A DNA stretch of 64,000 bases from Croceibacterium atlanticum (GCF_001008165.2 NZ_CP011452.2:1736001-1800000); one strand, 5' to 3'; positions 42,060-54,075 are shown, counted from the stretch's first letter. A program made the numbers and translations. The notes: generated by a model not told the origin, from the letters alone.

Positions 42060-44276
42060 TCAGAACCGATCGTTGTTCATGACCTTGGACCACGCCGAGA
42101 CGAAATCGTTCACGAACATTTCGTCGGCGTCCTCTGAGGCATAGACTTCGGCGACTGCGCGAAGTTCGGAATTGGAGCCGAAGATCAGGTCGACCGGGGT
42201 GGCCGTCCATTTCAGCTCGCCACTGGCGCGGTCATAGCCTTCGTAAAGGCCACTGGCCGTTTCCGACTTCGCCCAGCGCGTCGACATGTCGAGCAAATTG
42301 ACGAAGAAGTCGTTGGTCAGGCTTCCCGGACGGCTGGTAAACACGCCATTGGCCGAATGCCCGCTATTGGCATCGAGCGCCCGCATACCGCCGACCAGCA
42401 CCGTCATTTCGGGCACCGTCAGGTTCAGCATCGCTGCCTTGTCGACCAGCGCCTCCGTGGGGGAGACTTCGCTTTCCGCGCTGTAATAATTGCGGAAACC
42501 GTCTGCCATCGGCTTCAGGTACTCGTAAGATGCCACATCGGTCTGTTCCTGCGTGGCATCGACGCGTCCGGGGGTGAAGGGCACTGCCACGTCATATCCG
42601 GCCTGCTGTGCAGCCTGTTCAATCGCGGCATTGCCACCCAGCACGATCAGATCGGCCAGGGAAACCTGCTTGCCGCCCGTGGCGGTGCGATTGAAATCCT
42701 TCTGCACGCCTTCAAGCGCTGTCAGCACCTTGGCCAGTTCCGCCGGATCATTGGCGGCCCAGTCCTTGGCCGGGTCCAGCCGGACACGCGCACCATTGGC
42801 GCCGCCACGCATATCCGTGCCACGGAAGCTGGAAGCCGATGCCCAGGCAGCCTTGACCAGTTCACGCCCGCTCAGCCCGGTGGCAAGAATGCTTGCCTTC
42901 AGCTGCTCCGTATCCTGCGCATCGATCACGGCATAGTCGGCTTCGGGCAACGGATCCTGCCAGGTGAAGCTTTCAGTCGGCACGTCGCTACCGAGATAGC
43001 GCGCGCTCGGCCCCATGTCGCGATGGGTCAATTTGAACCACGCACGGGCGAAGGCCTGGGCGTAGAGCTGCGGATCCTTGTGGAAACGCTGCGTGATCTC
43101 GCGGAAGCCCGGATCTTCCTTCATCGCAATATCGGTGGTGAACATGATCGGTGCGTGCCGTTTCCCTTCGATATGCGCATCCGGCACGAGCGCGGCCGCG
43201 CTTTCATCGCTGGGAATCCACTGGTGGGCACCTGCGGGGCTCTTGGTCAGCACCCAGTCAAAGCCATACAGATTATCGAGATATTGCGTGGTCCAGGCGA
43301 TCGGATTGGCCGACCATGCGCCTTCCAGGCCGCTGGTGACCGTATCCTCGGCATTGCCCTTCCCGCATTTGTTTTCCCAGCCAAGGCCCTGCTGTTCCAG
43401 ACCGGCTGCGGACGGATCGGCACCGACGCAATCATTGGGCTTGTGCGCGCCATGCGCCTTGCCAAAAGTGTGGCCGCCGGCGATCAGCGCCGCGGTTTCC
43501 TCGTCCGTCATGGCCATGTTACCGAAGGCGATGCGGATATCCTCCGCAGCTGCCAGCGGATCCGGATTGCCGTTCGGCCCTTCGGGATTGACGTAGATGA
43601 GGCCCATCTGCGTTGCGGCGAGAGGCCCTTTCAGCCCGCCCTTGCCGTCACGCCGTTCGTCACCGAGCCATTCCTTTTCCGGGCCCCAGAAAACAAGATC
43701 CGGCTGCCAGGAATCCGCGCGGCCGCCCGCGAAACCGAGCGTTTCGAAGCCCATATCCTCAAGCGCGACATTGCCGGCAAGCACCATCAGGTCACCCCAG
43801 GACAGCTTGCGGCCATATTTCTGCTTGATCGGCCACACCAGGCGGCGCGCCTTGTCCAGGCTGACATTGTCGGGCCAGGAATTGAGCGGTTCGAACCGCT
43901 GTTCACCGCCGCTGGAACCGCCGCGGCCATCACCGACGCGATAAGTGCCTGCGCTGTGCCAGGCCATGCGGATGAAGAAGGGGCCGTAATGGCCATAATC
44001 GGCCGGCCACCAGGGCTGCGAAGTCGTCAGAACCTTGCGGATATCCTGCTTGACCGCATCAAGGTCGAGCGTCGCAAATTCGGCGGCGTAATCGAAATCA
44101 TCGCCATAGGGATTGGACTGGGCTTCATTCTGTCGCAACGAACCCAGATCCAGGTGGTTAGGCCACCAGTCCTTGTTGGACATCGCCGTTTCCTGCGCAT
44201 GGGCCGGGGTGGCAAGCAGGGCGGGCGACATCGTGGCGGCCAGCAGGGCCAGGCCAGATACGGATAATTTCCTCAC
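42060..44276 (-). CDS. katG: Catalase-peroxidase, with signal peptide
   Basis: Bifunctional haem peroxidase of about 738 residues with the duplicated KatG architecture. Active-site Arg103-Trp106-His107 (RMAWH), the Trp-Tyr-Met adduct partners Tyr225 (IYVNPEG) and Met251 (GNMAM), and proximal His266 (GGHTFGK) are present (approximate numbers). I take GTG 44276 as start, with GGAGAGG upstream; this gives a Sec-type signal [20 protein letters not shown] ending in AHA-QE at ~27. Most KatG proteins are cytoplasmic, so this one resembles exported KatP/KatG2 forms. Upstream DNA contains no obvious OxyR box. Confidence 0.95.
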   Translation of the reverse strand: MRKLSVSGLALLAATMSPALLATPAHAQETAMSNKDWWPNHLDLGSLRQNEAQSNPYGDDFDYAAEFATLDLDAVKQDIRKVLTTSQPWWPADYGHYGPFFIRMAWHSAGTYRVGDGRGGSSGGEQRFEPLNSWPDNVSLDKARRLVWPIKQKYGRKLSWGDLMVLAGNVALEDMGFETLGFAGGRADSWQPDLVFWGPEKEWLGDERRDGKGGLKGPLAATQMGLIYVNPEGPNGNPDPLAAAEDIRIAFGNMAMTDEETAALIAGGHTFGKAHGAHKPNDCVGADPSAAGLEQQGLGWENKCGKGNAEDTVTSGLEGAWSANPIAWTTQYLDNLYGFDWVLTKSPAGAHQWIPSDESAAALVPDAHIEGKRHAPIMFTTDIAMKEDPGFREITQRFHKDPQLYAQAFARAWFKLTHRDMGPSARYLGSDVPTESFTWQDPLPEADYAVIDAQDTEQLKASILATGLSGRELVKAAWASASSFRGTDMRGGANGARVRLDPAKDWAANDPAELAKVLTALEGVQKDFNRTATGGKQVSLADLIVLGGNAAIEQAAQQAGYDVAVPFTPGRVDATQEQTDVASYEYLKPMADGFRNYYSAESEVSPTEALVDKAAMLNLTVPEMTVLVGGMRALDANSGHSANGVFTSRPGSLTNDFFVNLLDMSTRWAKSETASGLYEGYDRASGELKWTATPVDLIFGSNSELRAVAEVYASEDADEMFVNDFVSAWSKVMNNDRF

Positions 44277-44426
44277 TTCATCCTCTCCTTCAAAATCAGA
44301 GGCAACAGGGGAGGACCTCCACCTAGCGCTCCCGCTTTGAACGAGAAAACAAATCAATTTTGTGACTGAGATCGCCCAATCCGATCAATTTAAAACTTCT
44401 GTTTATTATCAGTTAGATAAGGGCGC

Positions 44427-44858
44427 TCACTCTGCCTGGATCAGGCTTTCCGGCCCGAACGCATCGGGCAGAAGCCGGGACAGCTGCACTTCGCGCACCC
44501 TGTCCTGTCCGACACACAGGACCAATGGATCCGTATCGCCAAGGGCCGCGATCTCGTTCAGCACTTGCCGGCAACGGCCGCACGGGGTGATCGGATCACT
44601 CGCCGGCCCGGTGACTGCCACGGCCACCAGCCCGCCCCGCCTGCCATCGGCCATTGCCTTCGATACCGCCACCGTCTCCGCGCAGAGCGAAAGGCCATAG
44701 CTGGCATTCTCGACATTTCCGCCGGAAACGATCTCCCCGTCTTCGAACAACAGAGCCGCGCCGACATGAAAATCGGAATAGGGGGCATAAGCCGTTTCGG
44801 CCGCATGGCGTGCGGCGGCGATCAGTTCATCGCGGAAATGGGCGCCGTCATCGCTCAT
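44427..44858 (-). CDS. cdd: Cytidine deaminase
   Basis: Zinc-dependent deaminase of 143 residues, homotetrameric type, converting cytidine/deoxycytidine to uridine in pyrimidine salvage. The substrate loop APYSDFHVGAALL, the NVENASYG element, the catalytic CAE (LCAETVAV) and the second zinc pair PCGRC are all in place. The ATG overlaps the stop of the GH25 gene (ATGA), so it is translated as the second gene of that pair. Confidence 0.95.
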   Translation of the reverse strand: MSDDGAHFRDELIAAARHAAETAYAPYSDFHVGAALLFEDGEIVSGGNVENASYGLSLCAETVAVSKAMADGRRGGLVAVAVTGPASDPITPCGRCRQVLNEIAALGDTDPLVLCVGQDRVREVQLSRLLPDAFGPESLIQAE

Positions 44859-45553
44859 GGCTGCACCACCACCCAGCGCAGGGCATCGGGGCTGGCCGCC
44901 GTCCGCAGGGATGAATTGGCGGTCCACAATGTCCATGGCCGCCCGGCATAATCGGGTTGCATCCAGTCTTCCTCCAGCCACAGGCCGCGCTCTATCCGCG
45001 CGGCGATACCGTATCGTTCTTCGAATTCGCGCGAAAGTTTCAGCACGGCCGGTTTGCCCACATGGCCTTCCACCTGGTTGAGGAAGGTCGTCAATTCGCT
45101 TTCCACTGCGGTTTCGCGCATCGGATCGTCGCATTTATCGGCCAGTTTTTTCAGATCGATGGCGGGCGGCAGCAATTCCGCGTCGCGCGGCACTATGGTC
45201 ACGAAATTGGCCGCCTGCCGCTCCGCCGGAATGCATGGATCATAGGCGTGGACGACGCCGAATTTCAGATGCGCGGCCCGCGTCCGTTCCAGATTGGCGG
45301 CGAATGCGGGATCGCGCCCTGACGCGCCCTGGCTGCCTTCAAGATAGACGAAATCGGCACCGATCGCCCGCAAGGCTCGGAAATCGGCCTGTCCGTCGAT
45401 CGCACCGATCAGCGCGCCCTGGATCGGAAATGCCGCCCGTTCCGGCGCCCAGTGCTGGGCCTGCCACCATATCCAGCCACCGGCCGCGATAGCCGCCAGC
45501 AGCAGCAAGCCGGCTATACGCCAGCGCCAGGGAAATGCCCTCTTTCTGCCCAT
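44855..45553 (-). CDS. GH25-fold protein, catalytic residues altered
   Basis: A 232-residue membrane-anchored protein: basic start, one TM helix (IAGLLLLAAIAAGGWIWW), then a glycoside hydrolase 25 (lysozyme) TIM-barrel pattern. The frame GALIGAIDGQADFRALRAIG aligns with the usual GVDVSxxQGxIDW, but the nucleophile-region Asp is Leu; the KATEG strand is YLEGSQG (Glu to Gln) and the DxE strand is AIDLKKL (Glu to Lys). RDPAFAANLERTRAAHLKFG is conserved. So the fold is kept while the catalytic acids are lost, suggesting a binding or scaffold role. Alignment was by eye. Confidence 0.75.
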   Translation of the reverse strand: MGRKRAFPWRWRIAGLLLLAAIAAGGWIWWQAQHWAPERAAFPIQGALIGAIDGQADFRALRAIGADFVYLEGSQGASGRDPAFAANLERTRAAHLKFGVVHAYDPCIPAERQAANFVTIVPRDAELLPPAIDLKKLADKCDDPMRETAVESELTTFLNQVEGHVGKPAVLKLSREFEERYGIAARIERGLWLEEDWMQPDYAGRPWTLWTANSSLRTAASPDALRWVVVQP

Positions 45554-45571
45554 TGCTGTCCCGCTTGTCCC

Positions 45572-46066
45572 TCAGGCCTTGATATGCAGCACGCAGATCA
45601 GCGTGAAAAGGCGCCTTGCCGTATCGAAATCTGTTTCGACCTTGCCTTCCAGCGCTTCCAGCAATTGCCGCGTCGCCCGATCGTGGATGCCGCGCCGCGC
45701 CATGTCGAGCGTTTCGATTTCCCGCGCGGAAGCCTTGCGCAGCGCCTTGTAGTAGGAATCGCAGATCGCGAAATATTCCCGCACCACCCGGCGGAAACGG
45801 GCAAGGCCCAGCCCGATCGTGCCCGCTTCCTTGCCCTGTCCGTCATGCACGGTAATGGCAAGCCGCCCGTCGATCACGGCAAGATGAAGCGCCCACGGGC
45901 CCTTATGGCCATTTTCAGCGGCACGCAGCGGCCTGAAACTGTTATCCGATTCCAGATCGCGCAGCGCCGCGCGCCGCTCACTCTCCACCGTTTCGCTCCG
46001 GCGCAGGATCGTCGCCTCGTCGAGCTCGATTCGCGCAATGCGGTCAGGGTGAAGATTCTCCGTCAT
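45572..46066 (-). CDS. UPF0262 family protein
   Basis: A 164-residue cytoplasmic protein of the alphaproteobacterial UPF0262 family. It shows the expected series ARIELDEATILRRS, ERRAALRDLESDNSFRP, the LHLAVIDGRLAITV strand, and the helical end RREF-like RRVVREYFAICDSYYKA and RLFTLICVLHIKA. Function is unknown; the family is often close to replication or division genes, and here dnaB lies 128 bp away in divergent orientation. Confidence 0.93.
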   Translation of the reverse strand: MTENLHPDRIARIELDEATILRRSETVESERRAALRDLESDNSFRPLRAAENGHKGPWALHLAVIDGRLAITVHDGQGKEAGTIGLGLARFRRVVREYFAICDSYYKALRKASAREIETLDMARRGIHDRATRQLLEALEGKVETDFDTARRLFTLICVLHIKA

Positions 46067-46193
46067 TTGCCTGTCTTGCTTTCGCAGAGCGGCGGGGCTT
46101 TCGCAAACGCGAAAGAGATCATCCCCGCTATCCACAGCCCCGCCAGGCCGTGTGGCACTTGCGGCGGGACTCGAGTGGGCGCATCAAAGAGCG

Positions 46194-47714
46194 ATGCCTG
46201 AACAAGACCTGCTGACCCGTTCCGCCCCCGCCAATGCCAGCGAAGAAGGCGGCGCAGGCCGCGCCCTGCCCACCAATCTGGAAGCGGAAGCCGCCTTTCT
46301 GGGTGCGGTCCTGATCGACAATCGCCTGCTGGAAGAACTGGCCGTTCCGTTGCGGCCCGATCATTTCTTCGCCCCGATCCATGCCCGCATATTCGAACGG
46401 ATCACGGTCCAGCTCGACAAGCAGATGGTCGTCACTCCGGTCACGCTGAAACCCTATTTCGAAGGGGATGAAGCGATGGCGGAGATGGGCGGCACCGCCT
46501 ATCTGGCGCAATTGACGGCCGATGGGCAGGGCCTGCTGGCCCCGCGTGAACTGGCCCAGCAGATCTATGACCTTGCCCTGCTGCGTGAACTGGTTTCCGT
46601 CGGGCGGGAACTGGTGGAAGGCGCGCTGGATACTTCGGACGAGGTCGAACCGCTCAAGCGGATCGAAAATGCCGAGGCCGCGCTGTACCGCGTGGCCGAA
46701 GGCGCCTCCAGCGTGAACGAGGCGGACAGTTTCCGCGGCGCCACGGGCAAGGCGCTGGAACTGATCGAAATGGCGATCAATTCGGGCGGCCATGTTTCAG
46801 GCAAGACCACCGGGCTTACTTCCGTGAACGAGAAGGTCGGCGGCCTGCACGATTCCGACCTTATCATCCTCGCCGGGCGTCCGGGCATGGGCAAGACCTC
46901 GCTCGCCACCAATATCGCCTTCAATTGTGCTGACCGCTATCTGCGCGATCAGCAGGACGGGATCGAGAAATCGATCGGCGCGCCGGTGGCCTTCTTCAGC
47001 CTCGAAATGTCGAGCGATCAGCTGGCCACGCGTATCCTGGCCGAACAGGCGGAAATTTCCAGCGAAGCTCTGCGCATGGGCAAGATCAGCCGGGACGATT
47101 TCCAGAAGCTTTCCTATGCCAGCCAGCGGCTGGCGGAACTGCCCCTGTTCATCGACGATACGCCGGCGCTGACCATCGGTGCCTTGCGCAACCGCGCGCG
47201 GCGGCTGAAACGGCGGCACGATATCGGGCTGATCGTGGTCGACTACCTGCAATTGCTCCAGGGCAGCGGCCGCGCGACGGACAACCGCGTGAACGAGATT
47301 TCCGAAATCAGCCGCGGCCTGAAGACACTGGCCAAGGAACTGGGCGTTCCGGTGATCGCCCTGTCCCAGCTATCCCGCGCGGTGGAACAGCGCGACGACA
47401 AGAAACCGATGCTGTCCGACCTTCGCGAATCCGGCTCTATCGAACAGGACGCCGACATGGTCTGGTTCGTCTATCGCGAAGATTATTATGTCGGCCTGCG
47501 CGAACCGAAACTGCCCGCCGGCGATGCCGATGTGAAGGCGCAGGAAGCCTATGATGCCTGGCGGCAGGAGATGGAGCGCGTTTTCGGCCTGGCCGAACTG
47601 ATCGTGGCCAAGCAGCGCCACGGCTCAACCGGCCGCGTCCGCCTGCGCTTCGAAGCCCGCATCACCCGCTTCTCCGACCTCGCCGAAGGGGATTATGGCG
47701 GCGATTACGATTGA
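46194..47714 (+). CDS. dnaB: Replicative DNA helicase DnaB
   Basis: Hexameric 5'-3' helicase of the replisome, 506 residues. An N-terminal helical domain (NLEAEAAFLGAVLIDNRLLEE) precedes a linker and the RecA-fold C-terminal domain: Walker A GRPGMGKTSLA near residue 230, Walker B IGLIVVDYLQLL, arginine-finger region and the DnaB signature SQLSRAVEQR...LRESGSIEQDADMV. I chose the ATG at 46194 (PEQDLL); an upstream ATG at 46152 lacks support. No intein. Confidence 0.97.
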   Translation: MPEQDLLTRSAPANASEEGGAGRALPTNLEAEAAFLGAVLIDNRLLEELAVPLRPDHFFAPIHARIFERITVQLDKQMVVTPVTLKPYFEGDEAMAEMGGTAYLAQLTADGQGLLAPRELAQQIYDLALLRELVSVGRELVEGALDTSDEVEPLKRIENAEAALYRVAEGASSVNEADSFRGATGKALELIEMAINSGGHVSGKTTGLTSVNEKVGGLHDSDLIILAGRPGMGKTSLATNIAFNCADRYLRDQQDGIEKSIGAPVAFFSLEMSSDQLATRILAEQAEISSEALRMGKISRDDFQKLSYASQRLAELPLFIDDTPALTIGALRNRARRLKRRHDIGLIVVDYLQLLQGSGRATDNRVNEISEISRGLKTLAKELGVPVIALSQLSRAVEQRDDKKPMLSDLRESGSIEQDADMVWFVYREDYYVGLREPKLPAGDADVKAQEAYDAWRQEMERVFGLAELIVAKQRHGSTGRVRLRFEARITRFSDLAEGDYGGDYD

Positions 47715-47741
47715 GGGCGTTCTCCCCCGGCGCGCGCCACT

Positions 47742-48245
47742 TTAAGGCCCGCAGGTCCATTCGCCAGCGGCTACCGACATCTCGCCATTGCTGGCGCGCA
47801 TGATTTCCAGTTCGGCGGGGTAAGTGCTGGCTTCGCCCGGATCGGTGTCCTCTTCGGAAATCTGCATCACATTCACCACCAGGTCGCCGCCGAGGAATTC
47901 GGCGCCTTCGATCATGCCGCCGAAGCCACTCGCCTCGCGTGAGCGCACGCCCACCGTCTCGCCATCCAGCTTGAGCACACCCTGCGAACTGCGATTTGCG
48001 CCGACCCAGCCCATGGCAACCAGCGCCGGGCCATCCGCCCCGGCTTCGGTGAAACTGCAACCGAGTTCGCCGCCCAGTTCGGCGCCCGCAATATCCTCTT
48101 CAGTCAGCACGCCGGCTACGCCAAAGCTTGGCACATTGGCGGCTGCGGCGGTTTCAGGCACTGCCTCCGGCGCCGGTTCTGCCGGCTCGCCCGAACAGGC
48201 GGCCAGCGCCATCGCGGGCACCAGCAGGGTCAATCCTCTTCGCAT
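47742..48245 (-). CDS. hypothetical lipoprotein, 167 aa
   Basis: Lipoprotein with signal MRRGLTLLVPAMALAAC and a Pro/Glu/Ala-rich linker (SGEPAEPAPEAVPE). The mature domain has GCSFTEAGADGPALVAMGWVG and GVLKLDGETVGVRSRE, a beta-rich pattern like small sphingomonad lipoproteins of unknown function, ending AAGEWTCGP with a Cys that may pair with the one in GCSF. The ATG with GGAGAG upstream is at 48245. Convergent with dnaB. Confidence 0.75.
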   Translation of the reverse strand: MRRGLTLLVPAMALAACSGEPAEPAPEAVPETAAAANVPSFGVAGVLTEEDIAGAELGGELGCSFTEAGADGPALVAMGWVGANRSSQGVLKLDGETVGVRSREASGFGGMIEGAEFLGGDLVVNVMQISEEDTDPGEASTYPAELEIMRASNGEMSVAAGEWTCGP

Positions 48246-48265
48246 GGAAGCTCTCCGTCTCTCAT

Positions 48266-49504
48266 TCACGCCCCGCCCTGATCCGCAGGCGGGCTGGCCG
48301 GCGCCTTCAACCCGAGATTGAGCCGCCGCGTTACCGTGTAATCAACCACTGTCACCAGGAACCAGCTCAGCGTCCAGCGGATCCGGTTGGCGAGAGTCTT
48401 TCGGCGGGAATGCAGCTGCGGCGTGATCCGGGTGGAATAGGGCAAGTGATCGGCGATGAACTGGCGCATTTTCTCCGCCAGCTGCGCATCCTCCACCCGC
48501 AGCATCAGTTCCAGATTGAGATAGAGGCTGCGCATGTCGAAATTGGCGGACCCCAGATAAACGGCATCGTCGATCACGATCAGCTTGGTGTGCAATTTGC
48601 ACGGTTCGAATTCGTGGATCGAAACCCCGTCGCGCATCAGCTTCGTATAAAGCGCGCGCGATGCGCCGATGGTTGCCTGATTGTCGGACTTTGCAGCCAG
48701 CAGCAACCGCGCCGCGCCGCGCCGGGCCACCGCGCCAATGCGGCGGACAAGCCCCCGACGCGGCGAGAAGTAAGCCATCATCATGTCCAGCCGCCTGGCT
48801 TTCCCGATCTCGTCGATCACGCAGCGTGCCCAGGGGCTCAACCGTTCGGACGGCCCGCCGACCAGCCAGCGCACGGGCCCGCATCCGTCGCCCCAGCCGC
48901 GGGCCTGCCGGCGCACGCGGCGCACGCTGATCTTTTTCCCCGCAGTCCATTGCTGCAACAGGGCGAACCAATCAGCCAGTTCGTGCACCACCGCCCCGCC
49001 CCGAATGGTTACGCCCAGATCGTTCCAGCCATTGACCTGCGGCGGATCGAAATAGGCGTTGGTGATGTTGAACCCGCCGATCATCGCCCGCTCCCCATCG
49101 ACAATGACCAGCTTCTGGTGGTTGCGGATCAGGTAACGCGCGTTCCAGCGGCGGCCGAAACGCTGCACCCGCCCCCCGGCCTGGATCAGCGGGGCGAAGA
49201 AACCGTCATGCGCATCCGATCCGAAGTCATCGAGAATCAGTGTCACCGACACCCCGCGCTCTGCCGCCTGTGCCAGTGCATCGCGCAGTTTCCGCCCTGC
49301 CTCGTCCATGGCGAAGATATAGAAGGCCAGTTTCAGCGATTGCCGCGCTTCGCCGATCAATTGCAGCAATATGTGCAACCGGTCGTGCCCGGCCGGATAG
49401 AAACCCAGATCCACGCCGTGCGAATGATGGAAGAACGGGGCGGGATCGCGATAATCGGCCATTGGCGGCAAAGCATCATCGCGCAATTCGGCCGGTTCGG
49501 TCAT
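48266..49504 (-). CDS. Phospholipase D-like cardiolipin synthase
   Basis: A 412-residue PLD-superfamily protein resembling ClsB: N-terminal phosphodiesterase domain with [18 protein letters not shown] (HKD 1, about 155) and a second with [19 protein letters not shown] (HKD 2, about 320). No N-terminal TM pair as in ClsA; a hydrophobic stretch near the C-terminus ([18 protein letters not shown]) may be an anchor. Forms cardiolipin from phosphatidyl donors by family. A second, more distant PLD-like gene lies at 17.7 kb. Confidence 0.92.
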   Translation of the reverse strand: MTEPAELRDDALPPMADYRDPAPFFHHSHGVDLGFYPAGHDRLHILLQLIGEARQSLKLAFYIFAMDEAGRKLRDALAQAAERGVSVTLILDDFGSDAHDGFFAPLIQAGGRVQRFGRRWNARYLIRNHQKLVIVDGERAMIGGFNITNAYFDPPQVNGWNDLGVTIRGGAVVHELADWFALLQQWTAGKKISVRRVRRQARGWGDGCGPVRWLVGGPSERLSPWARCVIDEIGKARRLDMMMAYFSPRRGLVRRIGAVARRGAARLLLAAKSDNQATIGASRALYTKLMRDGVSIHEFEPCKLHTKLIVIDDAVYLGSANFDMRSLYLNLELMLRVEDAQLAEKMRQFIADHLPYSTRITPQLHSRRKTLANRIRWTLSWFLVTVVDYTVTRRLNLGLKAPASPPADQGGA

Positions 49505-49608
49505 TCCGTTTCCCTATCACGTCTGTTTCCGGGCGAAACCTTGACGTGACGGGCGCCTGCGCCTATGTGCCTGCCTTTCCGGACAACCCGCTTACTACGG
49601 AGTGCCCA

Positions 49609-49953
49609 ATGGCGCGCGTTACCGTCGAAGATTGCATCGACAAGGTTCCCAACCGTTTCGATCTCGTCCTGCTGGCCGCGCAGCGTGCGCGCGAGATTTC
49701 CGGCGGTGCCGAACTGACCGTCGACCGTGACCGGGACAAGAACCCCGTCGTCGCCCTGCGCGAAATCGCGGAACAGACGGTGAAGCCGAAGAACCTGCAT
49801 GAAAGCGTCGTCCAGTCGCTGCAGCGCGTCCTGCCCGATGAAGAAGATGAAGCGGATGAAGTCGGCTCGCTGAGCCAGTCGGCCGAAGCGATGCGGCTTT
49901 CCGCCGCTGCACCGGCCCGATCCACTTCGATCGGCGGCGATTACGACGGCTGA
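49609..49953 (+). CDS. rpoZ: RNA polymerase omega subunit
   Basis: Omega subunit of 114 residues, assisting beta' folding and assembly. Conserved start [20 protein letters not shown], then [12 protein letters not shown] and [11 protein letters not shown]. The tail after residue ~75 is acidic then Ala/Ser-rich as in alphaproteobacteria. An ACGGAG site precedes the ATG. A strong terminator follows 27 bp after the stop. Confidence 0.97.
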   Translation: MARVTVEDCIDKVPNRFDLVLLAAQRAREISGGAELTVDRDRDKNPVVALREIAEQTVKPKNLHESVVQSLQRVLPDEEDEADEVGSLSQSAEAMRLSAAAPARSTSIGGDYDG

Positions 49954-49980
49954 CATCTTGCCGTAACACGGCTTTGCAAG

Positions 49981-50010
49981 GGGCTGCACCGCAAGGTGCG
50001 GCCCTTTTCG
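49981..50010 (+). terminator. Intrinsic terminator of rpoZ
   Basis: GGGCTGCACC, GCAA tetraloop, GGTGCGGCCC, then TTTTCGTTT. Ten-base stem with one G-T pair, 27 bp after the rpoZ stop. Confidence 0.92.
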
Positions 50011-50145
50011 TTTGCGCGTCGGGCGGCCCTTCCCGCCCGGATCGAACCATATCCGCCGAATGGCCCAGCGGGGGACGCGCTGGAATTCACCGTGGAAGTG
50101 CAGCACCGCTTGCGGCAGTTTCAGCATCGGAGGTGCGGGCGTTCC

Positions 50146-50883
50146 ATGGCGGTCATCGCAGTGTACAGCGTGAAGGGCGGCGTGGGCAAAACCACGATCT
50201 CCACCAATCTCGCCTGGTGCTCTGCCATCATATCCTGCCGCAAGACGTTGCTCTGGGATCTCGATGCCTCTGGCGGCGCGGGCTTTCTGCTGGGTGTGGA
50301 CCCCGGGAAGAAGGCCAGCGCGCAAAGCGTGTTTTCTCGGGATGCAGAGCCTGGAAAGCTCGTCCGCAAGACGGGGTTCCCCCGGTTGGACCTGCTCCCC
50401 GCCGATGACAGCCTGCGGGATCTGGATTCGCTGCTGTCGCGGATTGGCAAGCGCAAGCGCCTGATGAAACTGACAGAAAGCCTTTCCGGGCGTTACGGCA
50501 GGATCATACTGGACTGCCCGCCAGTGCTGAATGAAATCAGCGCCCAGGTGGTGCGTGCGGCGGATTGCATCATCGTGCCGCTGCCGCCCTCGCCCCTGTC
50601 CAGCCGCGCTTTCGAAGTGGTGGTGAAGGAGATCACCCGCCATGCCAAAACGCATCCGCCGATCCTGCCGGTCATCTCCATGCTCGACCGCAGGCGGACG
50701 CTCCACCGGCTCGCGCGGGAGGAGAACCCCGGCTGGCCGGCCATTCCGCAGGCCAGCGTGGTGGAACAATGCGCAGTCCGCCGGCAACCCGTGGGCGCGT
50801 TCTCCCCGCAATCGCCCGCCGCGCGCAACTTCGCCCAATTATGGACAGCAATAGAGCGCAAGCTCAACGCCAACGGTCAATAG
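50146..50883 (+). CDS. ParA-family ATPase, orphan
   Basis: Deviant-Walker P-loop ATPase of 245 residues. Walker A SVKGGVGKTTISTNLAW is at the N-terminus with the signature Lys; the A'-like LLWDLDASGG and Walker B IILDCPPVLNE follow. Usual ParA/MinD/Soj fold length. No ParB gene or parS-like repeat lies beside it, so it may position something other than the chromosome. The start at 50146 follows the terminator of rpoZ and puts Walker A at residue 8-16. Confidence 0.88.
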   Translation: MAVIAVYSVKGGVGKTTISTNLAWCSAIISCRKTLLWDLDASGGAGFLLGVDPGKKASAQSVFSRDAEPGKLVRKTGFPRLDLLPADDSLRDLDSLLSRIGKRKRLMKLTESLSGRYGRIILDCPPVLNEISAQVVRAADCIIVPLPPSPLSSRAFEVVVKEITRHAKTHPPILPVISMLDRRRTLHRLAREENPGWPAIPQASVVEQCAVRRQPVGAFSPQSPAARNFAQLWTAIERKLNANGQ

Positions 50884-50944
50884 GCAGTGCGCGCTTGCAG
50901 CTTCGCTGCACTGCACGATAAGGTGCCCGGCGATCGGGGGCAGG

Positions 50945-52021
50945 ATGAGCATATTCGATTCAATCGGCACAATGTTCGAAGGGGGCCTGTTCGCTCGCGC
51001 GGTGGAACCCAGGGCTGGGGAAGCTGCGGATGAAGGCGATTATTCAGGCACCTGCCTGAATTGCGGCACCCAGCGGGTGGGCCATTACTGCCATCATTGC
51101 GGGCAGAGCGCGCATATCCATCGATCAATGGGCGCCTTCCTGCACGACCTGCTGCACGGCGCGCTGCATTTCGAAGGCAAGACCTGGCACACATTGCCGC
51201 TTCTCGTCACGAAGCCGGGGCAATTGACGCGCCGCTATATCCAGGGGGAACGGGCGCGCTTCGTTTCGCCGATGGCGCTGTTCCTTTTCTCCGTGTTCCT
51301 GATGTTCGCGATATTTCAGATCGCCGGGATCGGCACGCCAACGGAACTGGAAGGGGCCACGGCGGAAATCGCCCTGGAGGGCGCGGAGCTGGAAAATGGG
51401 AAACAGGAAATTGCCGCAACCCGCGAAAGTTTGAAGGAGGAGCTGGAAAGCCTGCCCGCAGACGCGCCCGAACGCGCGGCGCTTCAGAGCCAGCTCGACG
51501 GGCTCGATCAGGTTTCGAATGTTGGCGAACGCTATCTGGTCGGCGGAGAGGACGGCGACGGGATCAGGCTGCGCTCGATCCGCACAGGCTCCCCCTTTCT
51601 CGATCACGGGATAGAAAAGTGGGAGAAGAATCCGGCGCTGATGCTCTACAAATTGCAGGCCAACAGCTACAAGTTCTCCTGGCTTCTGATCCCGCTATCC
51701 ATCCCGTTCCTGTGGCTGATCTTCGCATGGAAACGCGGTTTTGGCGCCTATGATCACGCCGTCTTCGTGACCTATTCGCTCAGCTTCATGACATTGTTCT
51801 ATGTCACGCTGACGATTCTGGCCACGCTCGGCCTTGGCAGCATGTGGGTGGCGCTGGCGGGCAGTTCCATTCCGATCTGGCATATCTATCGCCAGTTGAA
51901 GGGCGCCTATGGCTTGTCCCGCTTTTCCGCAGTGTGGCGCACGATCGTGCTCGTCTTCTTCATTTTCGTGATCATCAGCCTGTTCGTGAACCTGCTGCTG
52001 CTGTTGGGGGCGATGGGGTAA
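50945..52021 (+). CDS. DUF3667 membrane protein with zinc ribbon
   Basis: A 358-residue protein: an N-terminal zinc ribbon CLNCGTQRVGHYCHHCGQ (residues ~37-54), a helical DUF3667 region HGALHFEGKTWHTLPLLVTKPG, a first TM helix (ALFLFSVFLMFAIFQIAGIG, ~110-130), a periplasmic or cytoplasmic coiled-coil-like stretch rich in Glu (about 135-200), then four helices between ~245 and 355. Function is unknown. Downstream hairpin at 52064 terminates it, facing ftsH. Confidence 0.87.
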   Translation: MSIFDSIGTMFEGGLFARAVEPRAGEAADEGDYSGTCLNCGTQRVGHYCHHCGQSAHIHRSMGAFLHDLLHGALHFEGKTWHTLPLLVTKPGQLTRRYIQGERARFVSPMALFLFSVFLMFAIFQIAGIGTPTELEGATAEIALEGAELENGKQEIAATRESLKEELESLPADAPERAALQSQLDGLDQVSNVGERYLVGGEDGDGIRLRSIRTGSPFLDHGIEKWEKNPALMLYKLQANSYKFSWLLIPLSIPFLWLIFAWKRGFGAYDHAVFVTYSLSFMTLFYVTLTILATLGLGSMWVALAGSSIPIWHIYRQLKGAYGLSRFSAVWRTIVLVFFIFVIISLFVNLLLLLGAMG

Positions 52022-52063
52022 GCTCCCGCCCCAAACCGCCAAGAAAGGCAGCAGAAACGAAGA

Positions 52064-52098
52064 AGGCCGCCCGGGCTGAACCAGGCGGCCTTTTCTTT
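52064..52098 (+). terminator. Terminator between DUF3667 gene and ftsH
   Basis: AGGCCGCC, 12-nt loop, GGCGGCCT, then TTTCTTTCTTT. It serves the plus-strand gene; read from the other side a shorter T-poor tail follows, so ftsH termination is less certain. Confidence 0.85.
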
Positions 52099-52125
52099 CT
52101 TTAGCCGGATTGGCTGAACCGCGGG

Positions 52126-54075
<1,950 letters not shown>

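Noticed and set aside
42357-44267. 636-codon open frame opposite katG
   Set aside because: It is the antisense shadow of a well-conserved catalase-peroxidase; composition is His/Arg/Ile-rich and no family motif appears.
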